From Alphaproteobacteria bacterium (GTDB lineage: Bacteria > Pseudomonadota > Alphaproteobacteria > Puniceispirillales > Puniceispirillaceae), in the NCBI GenBank assembly GCA_022425565.1, contig JAKMFG010000229.1, positions 1-5,161 on the forward strand: a stretch of 5,161 bases of DNA, written 5' to 3'. A program made the position numbers and the translations under genes. Each line of letters begins with the position of its first letter. The stretch's first letter is position 1. The notes below the pieces were generated by a model. It saw only the letters and a list, made by a program, of their open reading frames with translations, did not search any database and was not told the DNA's origin. Positions 1-5,161 of this stretch are shown here, piece after piece.

Positions 1-266
1 GCGATGTTCAGCCCGCCATGCACAACCTCGACCTTCGGGTTGCCTCGCGGCAGCGACGCCGCAACCACTTCGGCATCGACCTTGGACGGGTCCTGCACGC
101 CAATCGTGACCTTTACCAGCATGTCGCGGTGGTTCATGCCGCATGACCGGAACAGCGAGATGGAACTGTGGCCAATGGCATCACGCACGGCCCGGCATGC
201 CGCCTTGGTATAGTCTCCGCCATAGAGGTCGGTGCCGATGCCCATTTCGAGGATCAGACGTTTCAT
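1..266 (-). CDS. Lin0512 family protein, copy A (3' end cut by window edge)
   Basis: This is an uncharacterised small protein of the Lin0512 (TIGR02058-like) family; no biochemical function is known to me. The ATG lies at 264-266 and 88 codons are visible; a full family member is about 110-120 residues, so roughly the last 25-30 are outside the window. Residues 9-16 read GIGTDLYG, close to the family's N-terminal G-x-G-x-D-x-H-G signature with His replaced by Tyr. They are followed by GDYTKAACRAV, and later by a DML..V.IGVQ.P.KVD block and an HGGLN block. It aligns along its whole visible length with the next gene upstream (263-622), so the two are paralogues. Its ATG overlaps the TGA of that gene (ATGA, 263-266), which suggests translational coupling; a purine-rich AGAAGG sits just before the start. 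Family assignment is fairly sure; function is unknown. Confidence 0.82.
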   Translation of the reverse strand, partial: MKRLILEMGIGTDLYGGDYTKAACRAVRDAIGHSSISLFRSCGMNHRDMLVKVTIGVQDPSKVDAEVVAASLPRGNPKVEVVHGGLNI

Positions 267-622
267 GCGCCTTCTGCCTTGCGTTCCATGTCGAAGGAAA
301 TGATGACGGCGGCATTGGCGAGAATGGTCTCACCTTCGCCATCCGGTTTCGGCACATCCAGCCCTCCGGCAACCACCTTTACCGTACCGGTGCCATAGGG
401 CAGTACAGCCTTAACCTCGTCCCGATCGACCTTGTCCGGTTTCTGGACGCCAATCTCGACATCAATCAGCATGTCCGATTTCTCGAAACCGAACGCCTCG
501 GCGAAACTTACCGAATTGCGCCAGAGCGCGTCCTGCACTGCGCGCACGGCGGCGCGGGTATAGTCGCCTTTGCGAAGCGACGTCCCCATTCCGAGTTCCA
601 GCGCCATTCTTGTCTTTGCCAT
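263..622 (-). CDS. Lin0512 family protein, copy B (complete, degenerate signature)
   Basis: This is a complete 119-residue paralogue of the downstream gene and belongs to the same uncharacterised Lin0512 family. Residues 11-18 read GMGTSLRK where the family signature is G-x-G-x-D-x-H-G. The acidic residue, the His and the last Gly are therefore all replaced, while the rest of the fold core is kept: GDYTRAAVRAVQDAL at 19-33, the DML..V.IGVQKP.KVD block near 50-66, and GGLDVP near 87-92. The C-terminal part (ETILANAAVIISFDM) is a likely closing beta strand. The start is supported by AGGAG at 632-636 with a 9-nt spacer. It follows the ArsC-like gene by 27 nt and overlaps the next gene by 4 nt, so it is the middle cistron of an operon. 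The pair may form a hetero-oligomer in which only copy A keeps the signature residues; that is inference. Confidence 0.85.
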   Translation of the reverse strand: MAKTRMALELGMGTSLRKGDYTRAAVRAVQDALWRNSVSFAEAFGFEKSDMLIDVEIGVQKPDKVDRDEVKAVLPYGTGTVKVVAGGLDVPKPDGEGETILANAAVIISFDMERKAEGA

Positions 623-631
623 CGGTATCGG

Positions 632-636
632 CTCCT
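632..636 (-). promoter_or_regulatory. Ribosome binding site of Lin0512 copy B
   Basis: AGGAG on the minus strand lies 9 nt before the ATG at 620-622. It shows that copy B has its own translation start inside the operon rather than relying on coupling to the gene before it. Confidence 0.65.
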
Positions 637-649
637 GAACCTTGTCCGT

Positions 650-991
650 CTACCCAAGTCCCAGCGCGTTCCGCGCTGCCGCATCCCATCCGATGGTGGT
701 GCGGCCGTCCGCCAATAGGATGAGTGGGCGTTTCATCAGTGGCGGATGCGCCTGCATCAGCGCTACCGGCTCGTTTTCACGCGCTTTATCATCCAGCTCC
801 CGCCAGGTTGTGGACCGCCGGTTGATCACCTTGTCGGCACCATGCTGTTCAATGGACTGTCGCAGCGTCTCGGCCGGCACGCCATCGTCACGGACGTCAC
901 GATGATCCACGTCTATTCCAGCCGCGGCGAGCGCCTTCAACGCCGCGCGGCAACTGTCGCAGGATTTCAGTCCATAGAATATGATAGGCAT
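650..991 (-). CDS. ArsC/Spx/YffB-family thioredoxin-fold protein
   Basis: This 113-residue cytoplasmic protein belongs to the arsenate reductase-like (ArsC/Spx/YffB) branch of the thioredoxin fold. The N-terminus MPIIFYGLKSCDSCRAAL carries a C11-D-S-C14 motif at the usual active-site position after the first strand. It resembles the CxxC of Spx-type proteins rather than the single Cys of E. coli YffB. Residues 59-64 (RSTTWR) and 86-90 (MKRPL) match conserved blocks of the YffB/ArsC family, and the length is typical (about 110-120). A glutathione- or thiol-dependent reductase role is plausible. True arsenate reduction is not supported by context, since no ars genes are nearby. I chose the ATG at 989-991 because GGAG lies 9 nt upstream. 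An in-frame TTG at 1046-1048 would add 19 residues, but those codons coincide with the promoter elements. It is the first gene of the leftward operon with the two Lin0512 genes. Confidence 0.88.
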   Translation of the reverse strand: MPIIFYGLKSCDSCRAALKALAAAGIDVDHRDVRDDGVPAETLRQSIEQHGADKVINRRSTTWRELDDKARENEPVALMQAHPPLMKRPLILLADGRTTIGWDAAARNALGLG

Positions 992-1000
992 GCATCTTCG

Positions 1001-1004
1001 CTCC
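1001..1004 (-). promoter_or_regulatory. Ribosome binding site of the ArsC-like gene
   Basis: GGAG on the minus strand, 9 nt before the ATG at 989-991. It decides the start in favour of this ATG over the upstream in-frame TTG at 1046-1048. Confidence 0.6.
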
Positions 1005-1018
1005 GTCGATAGGGCCGG

Positions 1019-1048
1019 ATTATAGACCGTCCAGCCGCGGTGACGCAA
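1019..1048 (-). promoter_or_regulatory. Predicted sigma-70-type promoter of the ArsC-like/Lin0512 operon
   Basis: Read on the minus strand, TTGCGT (1043-1048) is followed after 18 nt by a perfect TATAAT (1019-1024). Transcription would start near 1012 and give a leader of about 20 nt containing the GGAG ribosome binding site. The -10 box is exact. The -35 box matches the consensus at its first three bases only, and the spacer is one base longer than ideal. It is the only good promoter-like match I saw between 992 and 1335. Confidence 0.6.
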
Positions 1049-1079
1049 TCACACCAGCCCCAAACAAAGACTATCCCTG

Positions 1080-1134
1080 ACAAAAGCCCGAACAAAAGCC
1101 CGAACAAAAGCCCGGACAAAAGCCCGGACAAAAG
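1080..1134. repeat. 12-bp tandem repeat (minisatellite), 4 full units plus a 7-bp partial
   Basis: The plus-strand unit is ACAAAAGCCCGA or ACAAAAGCCCGG, with starts at 1080, 1092, 1104 and 1116 and a partial ACAAAAG at 1128-1134. Units 1 and 2 end in A and units 3 and 4 end in G; otherwise they are identical, which indicates recent expansion by slippage. The array lies about 30 bp upstream of the predicted -35 box of the leftward operon. The unit length is a multiple of three, so the array reads as a 4-residue repeat in every frame, but no frame there has a supported start codon. Confidence 0.93.
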
Positions 1135-1148
1135 ATGAAGGTGCCTTT

Positions 1149-1310
1149 ATGGCCGTCACGCGTGCTATGGTCTGCGGCGTTGGTGAAGAGACGATTGTTA
1201 TGACCCCCCCTTCCTCCTGCTGGCGGCCCGTCGTCGCGCCAGCGATCATTGTTTTGAGAAGATGTTCTTGGCCGCTGCAAGATCACAAAGGGCCGTCGCA
1301 TATAGCGTAA
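1149..1310 (+). CDS. Doubtful leader ORF upstream of the transporter
   Basis: A 53-codon ORF starts with ATG 1149-1151, preceded by GAAGG at a 7-nt spacing, and ends with TAA at 1308-1310, directly before the transporter's possible TTG start (1312) and 26 nt before its preferred GTG start. The predicted peptide (MAVTRAMVCGVGEETIVM...) resembles no family I know. It has no clear membrane segment or signal peptide, and its last third uses codons rare in the neighbours (AGA AGA, ATA, TTG). It could be a short regulatory leader peptide or simply a chance ORF; chance is more likely. Confidence 0.18.
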   Translation: MAVTRAMVCGVGEETIVMTPPSSCWRPVVAPAIIVLRRCSWPLQDHKGPSHIA

Positions 1311-1335
1311 TTTGCGCTGTGCCAGAGACGTCGCT

Positions 1336-2253
1336 GTGATTCGCTGGCTGGACCGCAACCAGCCGGCAGTCCTGTCGCTGATCATGCTGCTGATACTGGC
1401 AAGCATGTATGCGACCGGCTTTCTGTCGGCCTCGCTCGCGACGCTGGAGATCGGACCGGTTGCTGCCGGCGCACTACGGGTGATCTTCGCCTCGATATTC
1501 CTGCTGATCGTTGCCACGGTCACCGGTGCCGGTCTCGTAAAGGGCGGGCTGATGTGGCGCTACGCTGCCGCCTACGGCATGCTGTGCATGGCAGTCCCGT
1601 TTACCGTTCTTCCCTGGACACTAACCTATCTCAGCAACGCTACCGCGGCGATCTATTACGCCGTGATCCCGGTCGAGGTTCTGGTGCTGTCGCGGATTTT
1701 CCTGGGCACCCCCGTATCAAGGCGCAAATGGGCGGGGTTTGCCGTCGCCTCCGCCGGGCTGATCCTGCTGGCGCTCGCCGGGGCGAAGGGCTCTGCCGAA
1801 ACGATGGCCGCACCGCAGCTTCGCCTCGAAACCGATATTCCGTTGTGGCTGCCACATATCGTCTGCGTAATGTCGGCTGTCTTTATCGCGATCGGCGGCA
1901 TCCTTTTTCAGATGATGCCCAAAGTGTCGCCCGTTTCCATCACCGCATCGGCTCTGCTGACCGGCAATCTGATTGCGGTCCCGGCGCTGCTGATGTTCCC
2001 CCCTGCCGGCATGCCGTCGGCAAAAGGCCTGTTCTGGGTGCTGGTCGGCGGCGTGATCGTCACCGGATGCGGAATGATCCTGCGTGGCACGCTGATCCGG
2101 CGCGAAAGCGCGATCTACACTTCGACCAACGGCTATGTCGTGCCGATCATCAGCGCATTCATCGCGTTCTTTGCGCTTGGCGAGACCGTGGGACCGGTCG
2201 CCATCATGTCCTATCTTCTGGTGCTTGGCGGGCTCCTGCTCTCACGTTCATGA
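1336..2253 (+). CDS. EamA/DMT-superfamily transporter, ten membrane helices
   Basis: This is an inner-membrane permease of the drug/metabolite transporter superfamily; the substrate cannot be told from sequence. With the GTG start it has 305 residues, normal for the family. Ten hydrophobic segments are visible near residues 11-31, 38-62, 73-95, 100-120, 130-150, 170-193, 200-222, 231-252, 261-282 and 285-303, forming two five-helix EamA repeats. The second repeat ends helix 9 with the typical Y-x-x-P ... LGE pattern (267-283); the matching spot in repeat 1 reads IP ... FLG without the Glu. No ATG fits before the first helix. The first ATG (1384) would remove half of it, so a non-ATG start is likely. 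I prefer GTG 1336, with a weak AGAGA 7 nt before it; TTG 1312 is the only earlier alternative after the stop at 1303. Its stop overlaps that of typA on the other strand. Confidence 0.87.
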   Translation: MIRWLDRNQPAVLSLIMLLILASMYATGFLSASLATLEIGPVAAGALRVIFASIFLLIVATVTGAGLVKGGLMWRYAAAYGMLCMAVPFTVLPWTLTYLSNATAAIYYAVIPVEVLVLSRIFLGTPVSRRKWAGFAVASAGLILLALAGAKGSAETMAAPQLRLETDIPLWLPHIVCVMSAVFIAIGGILFQMMPKVSPVSITASALLTGNLIAVPALLMFPPAGMPSAKGLFWVLVGGVIVTGCGMILRGTLIRRESAIYTSTNGYVVPIISAFIAFFALGETVGPVAIMSYLLVLGGLLLSRS

Positions 2254-4086
2254 GGCGATTGCCTGCTCCTCTTCCAGCTGGCGGCGGTATTTCCTGCGCT
2301 CATGCTCCAGCAGATAGCGCTTGCGAAGCCGCAGGCTCTGCGGCGTGACCTCAAGCAACTCGTCACTGTCGATATAGGCCATCATATCCTCGAGCGACAT
2401 CCGGCGCGGCGGCGTCAGCGCCACTGCTTCGTCAGAACCCGCAGCGCGAACATTGGTCAGCTTCTTGCCCTTGAGCACATTGATCTCGAGATCATTGTCA
2501 CGGCTGTGCTCGCCGACGATCATGCCCTGATAGACAGGTGTCTGCGGGTCGATGAACATCACGCCGCGGTCCTGCAGGTTGAACAGCGCATAGGCGACGG
2601 CCGTGCCGGTCTCGGACGCGATCAGCGCGCCGTTACGGCGGCCCGGAATATCACCCTTGTATTCATCATAGCTGTGGAAAACCCGGTTCAGGACGCCAGT
2701 GCCGCGTGTCTCGGTCAGGAAACGGCTGGGATAGCCTATCAGGCCGCGTGACGGGGCATGGAAGACGAGCCGTGACTTCCCAGCGCCTGACGAACGCATG
2801 TCCAGCATCACCGCCTTACGGCGGTTCATCGCGTCGACGACTGTGCTTGCATATTCCTCGTCTACATCGATGGTGACTTCCTCGATCGGCTCGAGGCGCT
2901 TGCCCTCCTCGCGGCGGACCAGCACGCGCGGCCGCGAGACAGTCATCTCGAAGCCTTCGCGGCGCATGGTCTCGACCAGAACACCAAGCTGCAATTCGCC
3001 ACGGCCGCCGATTTCAAAGGCGTCCTTGCCGTCACTCTCGTTGAAGGTGATGGCGACATTCGTCTCCGCCTCGGCGAGAAGACGCTCGCGGATCATGGTC
3101 GAGGTCACCTTCTTGCCTTCCTTGCCGGCAAAGGGGCTGTCATTGACGGTGATGGTGACCGACATTGTCGGCGGGTCCACCGGGGTCGAGTGCAACGCAT
3201 CATTTACCTGCGGGTCGCAGATGGTATCGGCAACAGATGCCTTGGCAAGACCGGCAATACAGATCAGGTCTCCCGCCTTCACCTCGTCGACGGGCACGCG
3301 TTGCGTTCCTTCAAAGCGCAGCAACTTGGTCAGTCGTCCGGCTTCGATCTGTTCGCCCTTCAGATTGATCGCCTTGACGGCTGTATTCACCTTTGCTGTG
3401 CCCTGGACCACGCGGCCGGTCAGGCAGCGGCCGAGGAACGGGTCGCTGTCGAGAAGTGTCGCCAGCATGGCGAACGGCTTGTCAGGCTCGACATCGGGGG
3501 ACGGCACATGGGCCAGCACCCGGTCCAGCAGCGGATGCAGATTTTCGCGCGGACCGTCCAGTTCCTCGTTGGCCCAGCCGTCACGGCCAGAGGCATAAAG
3601 AATGGGGAAATCCAGCTGTTCGTCATTTGCATCAAGCGAGACAAACAGGTCGAACAGTTCGTCAACCACCGCATCGGGACGGCCATCCGGACGGTCAATC
3701 TTGTTGATCACGACAATCGGGCGAAGCCCCTGCTTCAGCGCCTTGCCAAGCACAAACTTGGTCTGCGGCATCGGCCCTTCGGCAGCGTCGGTCAGCAGGA
3801 TCACGCCGTCGGCCATGCCGAGAACGCGTTCCACCTCACCGCCGAAATCGGCGTGGCCGGGCGTGTCGATGATGTTGATGCGCGTATCCTGCCAGACAAC
3901 CGAGGTCGGTTTGGCAAGGATGGTGATTCCGCGCTCTTTCTCGAGATCACCCGAATCCATAAGCCGCTCGGCGACCTTCTGGTTGTCACGAAACAGGCCT
4001 GCCTGTTTCAAGATGGAATCGATAAGCGTTGTCTTGCCATGATCGACGTGCGCGATGATGGCAATATTGCGAAGCTGTGATGTCAT
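2248..4086 (-). CDS. typA: Ribosome-associated translational GTPase TypA/BipA
   Basis: TypA/BipA is a translation-factor GTPase of the EF-G/LepA class. It binds the 70S ribosome in the cytoplasm and supports ribosome assembly and growth under cold or other stress. The 612 residues compare with about 607 in E. coli BipA. The G-domain motifs are intact: AHVDHGKTT (12-20, P-loop), RGIT (52-55), DTPGH (74-78), NKID (128-131) and ASGRDG (165-170). They are followed by a beta-barrel domain II (about 205-295), EF-G-like domains III (about 300-380) and V (about 395-480), and the TypA-specific C-terminal domain containing [15 protein letters not shown] and RLRKRYL. The ATG at 4084-4086 is the only reasonable start: an in-frame stop lies about 45 nt upstream, and [19 protein letters not shown] is the normal N-terminus. 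No strong ribosome binding site is visible; only GGA or GGAC lies before the ATG. It converges on the transporter with a 6-bp overlap. Confidence 0.97.
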   Translation of the reverse strand: MTSQLRNIAIIAHVDHGKTTLIDSILKQAGLFRDNQKVAERLMDSGDLEKERGITILAKPTSVVWQDTRINIIDTPGHADFGGEVERVLGMADGVILLTDAAEGPMPQTKFVLGKALKQGLRPIVVINKIDRPDGRPDAVVDELFDLFVSLDANDEQLDFPILYASGRDGWANEELDGPRENLHPLLDRVLAHVPSPDVEPDKPFAMLATLLDSDPFLGRCLTGRVVQGTAKVNTAVKAINLKGEQIEAGRLTKLLRFEGTQRVPVDEVKAGDLICIAGLAKASVADTICDPQVNDALHSTPVDPPTMSVTITVNDSPFAGKEGKKVTSTMIRERLLAEAETNVAITFNESDGKDAFEIGGRGELQLGVLVETMRREGFEMTVSRPRVLVRREEGKRLEPIEEVTIDVDEEYASTVVDAMNRRKAVMLDMRSSGAGKSRLVFHAPSRGLIGYPSRFLTETRGTGVLNRVFHSYDEYKGDIPGRRNGALIASETGTAVAYALFNLQDRGVMFIDPQTPVYQGMIVGEHSRDNDLEINVLKGKKLTNVRAAGSDEAVALTPPRRMSLEDMMAYIDSDELLEVTPQSLRLRKRYLLEHERRKYRRQLEEEQAIAS

Positions 4087-4262
4087 GTCCGGGGTCCGAT
4101 CCGGCGGCCCTGTGCCGCCATGCCCCGCTTCCTACAGAACAAACCGCCAACATACAAACAGCATTTTCCCGAATGCGGCAAAAAACACCTTTGCTACGGG
4201 TGGGCATAATGTCTCGACTTGGTTAGTCTGCCGAGGCTGGACAAGCCGGAGTCGAAGGCAGA
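4087..4262. other. Divergent intergenic region between typA and the microprotein gene
   Basis: This 176-bp gap must carry the promoters of typA (leftward) and of the small gene (rightward). The part at about 4138-4190 is A-rich against its surroundings and is a likely promoter zone. On the plus strand a CATAAT at 4205-4210 could serve as a -10 box for the small gene, but no -35 box lies at the right distance. I could not fix either promoter with confidence. Confidence 0.45.
4103..4119 (-). promoter_or_regulatory. typA: GC-rich hairpin in the typA leader
   Basis: A perfect 6-bp inverted repeat, GGCGGC/GCCGCC with a 5-nt loop, ends 16 nt before the typA start codon. In the typA mRNA it would form a stable stem just upstream of the initiation region, and might affect translation. 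There is no T-run, so it is not a terminator. A role is inference. Confidence 0.3.
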
Positions 4263-4382
4263 ATGAACACCAAAATCGTCACCTATCTGAAGCGGATGGG
4301 CTTTGCCGCCTTCATGTTTTTCTTCCTGAAAGGGCTCGCCTGGCTCGCTATCTTCTATTTCGGCTGGCAGGTGGTCGGCTAG
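4263..4382 (+). CDS. Small single-pass membrane protein (39 aa), hypothetical
   Basis: A 39-codon gene runs from ATG 4263-4265 to TAG 4380-4382. The peptide has a short basic N-terminus (MNTKIVTYLKRMG) followed by a hydrophobic, Phe- and Trp-rich stretch to the end (FAAFMFFFLKGLAWLAIFYF and beyond). It is probably a one-pass inner-membrane protein, or a kinked two-segment one around the internal Lys23. Coding evidence is good for the size: about 80 % of third codon positions are G or C, as in neighbouring genes, and GAAGG lies 4 nt before the ATG with a further GGAG at 4248-4251. The basic-then-hydrophobic layout follows the positive-inside rule. No gene covers this stretch on either strand apart from the 4-bp stop overlap with the dehydrogenase. 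I do not recognise the family and infer no function. Confidence 0.68.
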   Translation: MNTKIVTYLKRMGFAAFMFFFLKGLAWLAIFYFGWQVVG

Positions 4383-5161
4383 GTTTTTCCCCGGCCCTTT
4401 GTGATGCCGAGATAGAGCTCTGTATGGTCGGCCGTGTCACCAAGCGACGCCAGACCGTCTTCCAGAAACTGCCGCACCGCATCCGTCACCGGCCCGTCAA
4501 AGCCGCCAGCCTCGGCAAGCGAGGCCGCAATCGCCACATCCTTGGCCATCAGTTTCAGGTCGAACCCCGAATCATAGGCCTCGGACAGGAGATAGCGGGC
4601 GACCTTCGCCTCGGTGGTGTTGTTGCGGCCGGTTGACCTGTTGATCACTTCAAGAAATCTGTCTGGCGCGATGCCCAGGTCACGGGCCGTGGCCAACGCC
4701 TCGAAACTGGCGATCAGCCCGGCGGCAGACACATAATTGTTCAGCGCTTTCATCGCATGGCCGCACCCTGCCGGACCAAGAAGCGTCGGCGTTCCCATCA
4801 GCGCCAGAAGCGGTCGTGCAGCAGCGAAGGCCTCGTCACTCCCTCCAGCCATGATCATCAGCTCGCTGCTTTCGGCCCGACCGACCCCGCCGGATACGGG
4901 TGCATCGACGAACATCTGGCCGCGCGCCGCAAAATCCGTCGCCATGGCACGACTTATATCGGGATGCGAGGATGACATATCGATCACCATGCCATCGCAG
5001 CCGGCCCCCAGAAGCTCGCCGATCACAGCACTCACCACATCACCGTCGGGAAGCATGGTGATGATGGCTTTGCAGCCAGCCAGCACACCCAGATCCTGGG
5101 TAAATTCAACTCCGGCCGGCATCAATGCAGGCGCCGAAATGTCATATCCGGTCACATGGTG
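4379..5161 (-). CDS. NAD(P)-dependent beta-hydroxyacid dehydrogenase, 3-hydroxyisobutyrate dehydrogenase family (5' end cut by window edge)
   Basis: This enzyme belongs to the family that oxidises 3-hydroxyisobutyrate (valine breakdown) or reduces tartronate semialdehyde, glyoxylate or succinic semialdehyde; the exact substrate cannot be fixed here. Visible are 260 residues of an expected 285-300. The missing N-terminus would hold the G-x-G-x-x-G dinucleotide-binding loop, and the visible part opens with HHVTGYDIS, the end of Rossmann strand 2. In visible numbering, DAPVSGG is at 86-92 (substrate-binding loop), the catalytic block GCGHAMKALNN has the expected active-site Lys at 138, and the cofactor-binding KD is at 207-208. 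A GTG at 5153-5155 could look like a start but lies inside the Rossmann fold, so the real start is beyond the window. No frameshift is seen. Its TAG stop interlocks with that of the microprotein gene. Confidence 0.93.
   Translation of the reverse strand, partial: HHVTGYDISAPALMPAGVEFTQDLGVLAGCKAIITMLPDGDVVSAVIGELLGAGCDGMVIDMSSSHPDISRAMATDFAARGQMFVDAPVSGGVGRAESSELMIMAGGSDEAFAAARPLLALMGTPTLLGPAGCGHAMKALNNYVSAAGLIASFEALATARDLGIAPDRFLEVINRSTGRNNTTEAKVARYLLSEAYDSGFDLKLMAKDVAIAASLAEAGGFDGPVTDAVRQFLEDGLASLGDTADHTELYLGITKGRGKT

Larger units (their letters stand above)
992..1335. other. Divergent intergenic region
   Basis: This 344-bp gap separates the leftward ArsC-like operon from the rightward DMT transporter. 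It holds the predicted leftward promoter (1019-1048), the 12-bp minisatellite (1080-1134), a C7 run at 1204-1210 and a weak leader ORF (1149-1310). I saw no convincing rightward promoter for the transporter, no tRNA-like fold and no hairpin followed by a T-run. The A-rich repeat block stands out from the G+C-rich surroundings. Confidence 0.7.

Noticed and set aside
143..718. 191-codon open frame on the plus strand over the leftward operon
   Set aside because: It lies antisense to two genes with family-level similarity and its own ribosome-binding evidence; its product has no recognisable features.
650..991. Arsenic resistance determinant
   Set aside because: The protein is of the YffB/Spx-like branch, and no arsR, arsB, acr3 or arsH gene is seen in the window.
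989..1048. Longer ArsC-like protein starting from TTG at 1046-1048
   Set aside because: The extra 19 codons coincide with the TTGCGT and TATAAT promoter boxes, and the GGAG site points to the ATG at 989-991.
1080..1134. CRISPR array
   Set aside because: Units are only 12 bp and directly abutting, with no spacers and no cas genes nearby; this is a simple tandem repeat.
1049..1249. Minus-strand frame encoding an FVRA-type peptide repeat
   Set aside because: The repeats are just the minisatellite read in frame; the rest of the peptide is unconvincing and it has no supported start.
1554..2348. 264-codon open frame on the plus strand overlapping the transporter in another frame
   Set aside because: The product is Arg-rich low-complexity sequence typical of a +1 frame in high-G+C DNA, while the transporter frame shows ten clear membrane helices.
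3190..4080. Long open frame (296 codons) on the plus strand opposite typA, with similar ones at 2798-3598 and 3602-4042
   Set aside because: They are antisense shadows of the G+C-rich typA codons; their products are rich in Arg, Ser and Gln with no recognisable domain, and typA is unmistakable on the other strand.
5153..5155. GTG as the true start of the dehydrogenase
   Set aside because: It would remove the dinucleotide-binding loop; the frame stays open to the window edge with HHVTGYD, the usual continuation of a Rossmann fold, so the gene is cut by the edge.

Overview
The window is a compact stretch of bacterial chromosome with about 60 % G+C and strongly G/C-ending codons. It most resembles an alphaproteobacterium. 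I infer this from the composition, the protein style and the tandem Lin0512-type pair; no rRNA or other taxonomic marker is present. There is no sign of phage, transposon, CRISPR or defence genes.

Left arm (1-991, minus strand): a tight operon transcribed leftward. From its promoter at about 1019-1048 it encodes an ArsC/Spx/YffB-type thioredoxin-fold protein (650-991) and then two adjacent paralogues of the uncharacterised Lin0512 family (263-622, and 1-266 cut by the window edge). The two paralogues overlap by an ATGA start/stop and are probably translationally coupled.

Spacer (992-1335): a divergent intergenic region. It holds the near-consensus promoter of the leftward operon, a 12-bp minisatellite (four full units and a partial one, 1080-1134) and a doubtful 53-codon leader ORF.

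Middle (1336-4086): a ten-helix EamA/DMT-type transporter on the plus strand converges on typA/bipA (ribosome-associated GTPase) on the minus strand. Their stop codons interlock in the palindrome TCATGA, leaving no room for an intergenic terminator.

Right arm (4087-5161): the typA leader region is followed by a 39-codon membrane microprotein gene on the plus strand. Its TAG stop interlocks, through the palindrome CTAG, with the TAG stop of a beta-hydroxyacid dehydrogenase (3-hydroxyisobutyrate dehydrogenase family) on the minus strand. The dehydrogenase runs off the right edge and lacks its N-terminal NAD-binding motif here.

The genes are mostly housekeeping or metabolic and do not form one pathway. 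The least understood items are the unequal Lin0512 pair with its thiol-reductase-like partner, the minisatellite beside their promoter, and the unannotated microprotein. I found no convincing new multi-gene system.
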